Assembly (NCBI GenBank): GCA_035606175.1
Contig: DATNFW010000032.1
Coordinates: 89,810-153,809 of the forward strand
DNA length: 64,000 bases
Source: JASHUC01 sp035606175
GTDB lineage: Bacteria > Pseudomonadota > Gammaproteobacteria > Steroidobacterales > Steroidobacteraceae
Direction of reading: 5' to 3'
The notes beneath the pieces are model-generated. The model was not told the DNA's origin. It saw only the letters and a program-made list of their open reading frames with translations, and made no database searches. Made by a program: the position numbers and the translations under genes. Positions within the stretch are counted from its first letter, which is position 1, and each line of letters opens with the position of its first letter. Positions 60,701-64,000 of the stretch are shown one piece after another.

Positions 60701-61393
60701 CCGCGAGTCGTCGGCGACCTCGTGTTCGTCGGGACCGGTCAGCTGCTCTCCGTGAACGATCTCGCAACGACCGGGGTGCAGACGCTTTACGGCATATTCG
60801 ATCCACCGAGGGGATCGCCGAGCCCGCTCGGTTTCGCAGGTGTGCCGACACGCAGCAATCTCGTCCAGCAGGTTCTGGAATCGGCGACGATCGGGGCGGT
60901 CTCCGTGCGCTTGATCACACCGGGCATGGATGCCATGGGCAATCCGATCCCCGCGGGCAACCCGGTCAACATCCCCGTCGATCGCGGTTGGTACGTCGAT
61001 CTCAGCCTCTCACCGGGCGAGCGCTTCGTGACCGATCCGGAGGTCGCAGGAGGCGGCGGAGTCGTGACGGTCACCTATCAGCCGAACGTGAGCTCCTGCA
61101 CCGGAGGCGGCAACGCATGGCTGTACTTGTTCAATGACGGCACGGGCGGATCGTTTGCGCTGCCCCAGCTCGATGTGAACAACGACGGCTCCATCAACTC
61201 GAACGACCAGACCGCTTCGGCCGCGAACCCCACCGGCATGTCGATCGGGGCCGTGTACGGCTCGCAGCCGACGATTATTTCGTCGGCCTCGATTCGAGTG
61301 CTGCAGATCGCGGAATCCAACAGCTCGATCGCGGGTGTCTCCACGAGTGCTACGGGCAACCGCCGCATCGGCTGGTTCGAGGTGCGGCAATGA
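57761..61393 (+). CDS. pilY1: Type IV pilus tip adhesin/mechanosensor PilY1
   Basis: A 1210-residue exported protein. Signal peptide (VAAIALSAGAAIMSGTAFA), an N-terminal vWA-like region (VLFALANSQSV at about 55-65; YVVLVTDGLPTMDL at about 423; TYVIGVGAGVDP) and a C-terminal PQQ-like beta-propeller (IIYIGANDGMLHAFDATTGAERFAYIPSGVY onward, about 730-1150). DVNNDGSINSND at 1138-1149 matches the calcium loop described in Pseudomonas PilY1. The usual MIDAS DxSxS is ANSQS here (60-64), so the first metal Asp is missing. PilY1 sits at the pilus tip and is needed for adhesion, twitching and surface sensing. Its TGA overlaps the next ATG. Confidence 0.95.
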   Translation: MLSPTRHSRVRRAVAAIALSAGAAIMSGTAFAAVPAAIPISQVPLTVAIPAHPQVLFALANSQSVDGDLSGAIVTGSGGLAANLSALQASSSPVNYTVPAGFTAPVSGTTAGNSAPYTVTTAGVEYDNSNSRLNVAKAGIASILQTFLPVADFGLIDYQVSGLGKYATWVYYMSPSGTGFSFTNLPPAGSRYVKNPCFGVTLDAANPVDTDCTSLAGRYGATFNTNQYMLIGSSSDDPSINDVLYANGFPPVFVDYSSSGSGAPNPSSPFTFSLSQYNNNQVSECYNKSVPSIGGICETPTNAGFVPYSNEVMQVERGFGYYASSQSAKPASVTSWPALVPMTTAGQVPTQASINSAIACFSGGTCSSTGTNVPNYLAPETNSTATSEIKAVGLQSPIAGLLQAAGDYYTAKNPPSSNGCTATRYVVLVTDGLPTMDLAGKMWPPLGTASATGYGVTPTSTAAFNADGSLTLSNTNDQALIDTLNTLSSLQAAGVKTYVIGVGAGVDPASNPLAAATLTAMAVAGGTSAYFPATSAQQLNQDMQVILAQILAATQSVASTAVNSTGLHNGAYAYLAQFNTSDTYQDWTGNLTAYPVDISTGQVNMGSPAWSAQGLLDAKAASTRVIGTWDPVAKAGTPFEWNPGLAPDGISSSTTLGTELSTFSGDMNGQDVLNFLRGDTSKEKRNGGAFRNRAHILGDIVSSAPLYVGAPEGFSQVASYQTFKANHKDRAPIIYIGANDGMLHAFDATTGAERFAYIPSGVYANLVNLANPYYNEQHLFYVNGSPRAADVQFSNDNTWHTLLVGGEGAGGKSIYALDVTNDDQITTESQLASAVQWEFTDADMGYTFSEPAIGDTADGWMVFFGNGYDSTNEKPYLYALDARTGSLVTKIDLCAAVASACSGSVANGLSSVTVVNSYGLQSLPADVAYAGDLQGNVWRIDISDANPANWVVTLIFQARDSSGAMQPITTAPGVALNPHYPRVVGDLVFVGTGQLLSVNDLATTGVQTLYGIFDPPRGSPSPLGFAGVPTRSNLVQQVLESATIGAVSVRLITPGMDAMGNPIPAGNPVNIPVDRGWYVDLSLSPGERFVTDPEVAGGGGVVTVTYQPNVSSCTGGGNAWLYLFNDGTGGSFALPQLDVNNDGSINSNDQTASAANPTGMSIGAVYGSQPTIISSASIRVLQIAESNSSIAGVSTSATGNRRIGWFEVRQ

Positions 61394-61722
61394 GCGTAAA
61401 AGGTAAGGCCGTGAGAGGTAAGGCTATGAGCATGCGCTTGCGATATCTCGTTCCGGCCGCGGCTGCCTGTTTGCTGCTCGCCGCCGGCCCGGTGCTCGCC
61501 GCCCGGGTCATCAGCATCATGGTGACGGGTCAGGTCACGGCCGTCCCGGGTGGGAATTCGGTCACGATCGACGGGCGCACCTATCAGGTGGCACCGGGCA
61601 GCCCGGCGGCCTCCGCGATATCGCAGGTGCAGCCGGGCGAGCAGGTCGACGTGACGCTCGATGGGCCCCCGACGGCGGCGGGCTCGCAGGTGATTGGCAT
61701 TGCGCCCCATCAGGGCAACTGA
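61390..61722 (+). CDS. Small exported protein in the pilY2 position
   Basis: A 110-residue protein with a signal peptide (RLRYLVPAAAACLLLAAGPVLAA) and a small beta-rich domain (SIMVTGQVTAVPGGNSVTIDGRTYQVAPGSPAASAISQVQPGEQVDVTLDG). In Pseudomonas the gene between pilY1 and pilE is pilY2 (about 115 residues); size, export and position agree, though I cannot confirm sequence homology. The start overlaps pilY1 as ATGA; an in-frame ATG at 61426 is possible. AGGTAAGGC occurs twice in the first 40 bases. Confidence 0.8.
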   Translation: MSVKGKAVRGKAMSMRLRYLVPAAAACLLLAAGPVLAARVISIMVTGQVTAVPGGNSVTIDGRTYQVAPGSPAASAISQVQPGEQVDVTLDGPPTAAGSQVIGIAPHQGN

Positions 61723-61733
61723 GGTCGAACCGA

Positions 61734-62198
61734 ATGGCTCTCAAACTCCCCGCTTCGCGGGCCGCCGGCATCACGCTGATCGAGCTGCTGGTGGCGATGG
61801 CGGTCGTAGGCATTCTGGCCGCGATCGCCATTCCCTCCTATACCTCGTACGTGCGCAGCTCGAACCGAACGGATGCGACGCAAGCGCTGCTGCTCGATGC
61901 GCAGATGCTGCAGCGATGCTACTCCCAGAATTTCGCCTACACGGGTGGGAACGCCCCGTGTCCGGCGGCCTCGGGAGCCACTTCGAATTCTTCTCAGGGT
62001 TACTACACCATCACGATTGCCGTGCCGGACCCGGCCGGCAATGACCCCTCGTTTGCCATCACGGCCGTTCCCGTCGCGGGCACCACGCAGGCTTACGACA
62101 CCTCCTGCGTGTCGTTCACCCTCGAGAGCAACGGAAAGCAGTCGGCCCTGAACTCCGGCGGTACGGACACCACCCAGACTTGCTGGGGATCGCACTGA
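61734..62198 (+). CDS. pilE: Minor pilin PilE
   Basis: A 154-residue type IVa pilin. Leader SRAAG/ITLIELLVAMAVVGILAAIAIPSYTSYVRSSNRTDA has Gly before the cut and Glu5 after it. The C-terminal part has a Cys pair (YDTSCVSFTLESNGKQSA and TCWGSH) that forms the usual D-region disulfide. Last gene of the fimU-pilV-pilW-pilX-pilY1-pilE operon. Confidence 0.94.
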   Translation: MALKLPASRAAGITLIELLVAMAVVGILAAIAIPSYTSYVRSSNRTDATQALLLDAQMLQRCYSQNFAYTGGNAPCPAASGATSNSSQGYYTITIAVPDPAGNDPSFAITAVPVAGTTQAYDTSCVSFTLESNGKQSALNSGGTDTTQTCWGSH

Positions 62199-62256
62199 CC
62201 GGTCACCCGGGGGGCCGAGGCGATATATTGGCGGCGTCGCTCTCAGGACCGACGCC

Positions 62257-62787
62257 ATGCTTGGCAAGCGCAATGTCTTTCTGATCGGCCCGATGGGCTC
62301 GGGCAAATCCGCCGTGGGACGGCTGCTCGCGCGCCTGCTCGATGCGCCGTTCTACGACAGCGATGCGGAGATCGAGCGTCGAACGGGAGTCGATATCCCG
62401 TACATTTTCGAGCGCGAGGGGGAGCCCGGGTTCCGCGAGCGGGAGCGGGAGATCATCGACGAGCTGACCGGCCTCGAGCCGATCGTGCTCGCGACGGGTG
62501 GGGGCGCGGTGCTGCACACCGAGAACAGGCGCCGGCTCGCAGAGCGCGGGTTCGTGGTGTACCTCCAGACCTCCGTCGAGCAGCAGGTCCAGCGGGTCCG
62601 CCACGCGAAGCACCGGCCGCTGCTCGCGAACGTCGATCCGGAGGCGAAGCTCGAGCAACTGATGAACGATCGCGCCGCCCTCTACCACAGCATCGCCGAT
62701 TCGACCGTCTCGACGGACGGCAGAAAGGTTCAGAGCGTCGCCGAGGAGATATTCCGGGAGATCAAGGGAGCCTCCGCCGGGCGATGA
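62257..62787 (+). CDS. aroK: Shikimate kinase
   Basis: A 176-residue kinase of the aromatic amino acid pathway. NVFLIGPMGSGKSAVGRLLARLL is the Walker A loop. FYDSDAEIERRTG holds the shikimate-binding Asp, IFEREGEPGFREREREII the lid Arg, and VLATGGGAVL the Walker B-like GGG. In many relatives aroK directly follows pilQ; here about 9.9 kb of lipoprotein and minor pilin genes is inserted. aroB is not downstream. Confidence 0.95.
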   Translation: MLGKRNVFLIGPMGSGKSAVGRLLARLLDAPFYDSDAEIERRTGVDIPYIFEREGEPGFREREREIIDELTGLEPIVLATGGGAVLHTENRRRLAERGFVVYLQTSVEQQVQRVRHAKHRPLLANVDPEAKLEQLMNDRAALYHSIADSTVSTDGRKVQSVAEEIFREIKGASAGR

Positions 62788-62900
62788 GGGCGAGTGTGAC
62801 GCACATCAAGGGTCCACCGCGGCCCGCGCCGGCATAATTCGACTGTTTCGTACGGGCTTTCCCATGCCCCTGTGAGCCGCTCGTCCTCGGCACGACCACC

Positions 62901-63962
62901 ATGACGGCGCGCGCATTTTACCTGCCCGACCTCTGCTCTCCGCGCGCCGCACTCGGCGTCGTGGTGATCGTCGAGCTGACGGCGATTCTGCTCGCTCTCG
63001 CACGCACGGATGCGGCTGTCGGCTTCTGGACGGACCTCGCACGCACCTCGACGTTCCTGCTGTGGGTGGGACTCCTCGGCGCATCGCTCCTGTGTGCGCT
63101 CAGGCCGCGCCTCGAGCGCTTCACGGCCGCGCGAGGCTCGGCGGTCGTCGTCCTTGCGGTGTGCGCCGTGGTGGCCGCCGTCTCCGAGGCGGCAGTGCTC
63201 GCCGGCCGCAGCCGCCTCATGCAGGCAACGGGCATTGCGGCGCTCTTCCCCGGTCCGGAGGACGCGTTTCTCCTTCGCAACGTGCTGATCGCGCTCGTCG
63301 TCACCTCGCTTGCTCTGCGTTACTACTATGTCTCGCACGAGTGGCGGCGCAACGTCGAGATGCAAGCCCGCGCGCGCGTGCATGCGCTGCAGGCGCGCAT
63401 CCGTCCGCATTTCCTGTTCAACAGCATGAACACGATCGCGGCACTCACGCGCTCCGACCCGCAGTGCGCCGAGCAGGCCGTACAGGACCTCGCAGACCTG
63501 TTCCGCGCTTCGCTCAACGAGAGGCGCGAGACGATCCTGCTCGAGGAGGAGCTCGAGATCGCGCGCACCTATCAAAGAATGGAGCAACTGCGGCTCGGCT
63601 CGCGGCTCGAAGTCCACTGGCGCATCGAGGAGCTCCCCCCGCGAGCCCTCGTGCCGAGCCTGACACTGCAACCGCTGCTCGAGAATGCGATCTATCACGG
63701 GATCGAGCCGCGCCCGGAGGGCGGCACGATCACGGTGAGCGGGGAGCTCACCGGCGGGCAGATCACGATCGTGGTGCGTAATCCGGCGGCCGATCTCGAG
63801 CCGGCCCGCGAAGGCAACCGTCTCGCGCTCGCCAACATCCGCGAGCGGCTTGCGCTCTTCTACGGCGGCCGCGCGCTCGTCAAAGCGGGCCGCTTCGACG
63901 ACGAGTACATCGTCACGCTGCGATTCCCGCACGTCGAGTCGGCCGCGAGGCTCATTGCATGA
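62901..63962 (+). CDS. algZ: Sensor histidine kinase, AlgZ/LytS type
   Basis: A 353-residue membrane kinase. Four hydrophobic helices (residues about 15-155) precede a His_kinase (PF06580) domain: LQARIRPHFLFNSMNTIAALTRSDP with the phospho-accepting His, and LTLQPLLENAIYHGIEPRPEGGTI for the ATP-binding N box. Its TGA overlaps the next ATG (ATGA), which begins a response regulator. In Pseudomonas AlgZ (FimS) lacks a full ATP site but controls AlgR and the fimU-pilVWXY1Y2E operon; the proximity to that operon here supports the same assignment. Confidence 0.88.
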   Translation: MTARAFYLPDLCSPRAALGVVVIVELTAILLALARTDAAVGFWTDLARTSTFLLWVGLLGASLLCALRPRLERFTAARGSAVVVLAVCAVVAAVSEAAVLAGRSRLMQATGIAALFPGPEDAFLLRNVLIALVVTSLALRYYYVSHEWRRNVEMQARARVHALQARIRPHFLFNSMNTIAALTRSDPQCAEQAVQDLADLFRASLNERRETILLEEELEIARTYQRMEQLRLGSRLEVHWRIEELPPRALVPSLTLQPLLENAIYHGIEPRPEGGTITVSGELTGGQITIVVRNPAADLEPAREGNRLALANIRERLALFYGGRALVKAGRFDDEYIVTLRFPHVESAARLIA

Positions 63963-64000
63963 CGGTGCGGGTGCTCATCGTCGATGACGAGCAGCCCGCG
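63959..64000 (+). CDS. algR: Response regulator, AlgR/LytTR type, N-terminus (partial)
   Basis: The first 14 codons (MTVRVLIVDDEQPA) show the receiver-domain beta strand and acidic pair of a response regulator; the rest is beyond the window. Coupled to the kinase gene by ATGA. The LytTR output domain is assumed from the partner kinase and cannot be seen. Confidence 0.8.
   Translation, partial: MTVRVLIVDDEQPA

Noticed and set aside
1..64000. CRISPR arrays, insertion sequences, prophage genes, tRNA or rRNA genes
   Set aside because: No regularly spaced repeats, transposase motifs, phage genes or cloverleaf/rRNA-like sequences were seen; intergenic space is small throughout.

Overview
The window is 64 kb of high-GC DNA from what looks like a free-living, aerobic gammaproteobacterium, probably on the Nevskiales/Steroidobacterales/Xanthomonadales side. 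This placement is inferred from gene order (mrcA divergent from pilMNOPQ, with aroK further on; rpoZ-spoT-ridA-recG next to gmk and yicC; rph-rdgB-hemW) and protein character, not from a marker-gene tree. Coding density is very high. Many neighbouring genes overlap by 1-8 bases (ATGA, GTGA or TTGGCTGA junctions), so translational coupling is common.

Left part (0-37.6 kb), mostly minus strand. It holds the end of a peptide-ABC binding protein, then trehalose synthesis (otsB-otsA) behind a CheD-like protein that lacks the catalytic cysteine. Next come a two-domain PRC-barrel protein, the Trk potassium system (trkA-trkH), uvrD and a glyoxalase II. A cytochrome c oxidase cluster follows (ctaC, a ctaD remnant, a small assembly protein, ctaE, SURF1, an SCO-like protein, ctaA, ctaB). 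Subunit I is reduced to about 85 codons and ctaG is absent. After that are DUF2244, a coupled biotin operon (bioB-bioF-bioC-bioD), a plus-strand trio (Tat-exported carotenoid oxygenase, exported GH51 arabinofuranosidase, dusA), a GST, anmK, ubiA, and recG-ridA-spoT-rpoZ with a good promoter. gmk and yicC are separated by an inserted SRPBCC-ArsR pair that has two identical palindromic operators.

Middle (37.6-46.8 kb). PP2C phosphatase, rph, rdgB, hemW, rpmE and gltA lie on plus; a conserved hypothetical and mrcA (PBP1a) lie on minus. The 398-base hemW-rpmE gap is relatively AT-rich and carries several DnaA-box-like sites, including a perfect 10-bp palindrome. It sits where the predominant coding strand switches.

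Right part (46.8-64 kb) is a type IV pilus supercluster on plus. It starts with a class I cyclic-di-GMP (GEMM-I) riboswitch in the mrcA-pilM gap, followed by pilMNOPQ, an Ig-like lipoprotein with three EF-hand-type calcium loops, and the minor pilin operon (fimT/fimU-type, pilV, pilW, pilX, pilY1, a small protein in the pilY2 position, pilE). Then come aroK and the start of an AlgZ-AlgR-type two-component system. In Pseudomonas, AlgZR controls the minor pilin operon and PilY1 feeds surface contact into c-di-GMP signalling. Here the sensor kinase, the minor pilins and a c-di-GMP riboswitch that could control the pilus motor/secretin operon lie together, which suggests a compact surface-sensing feedback module.
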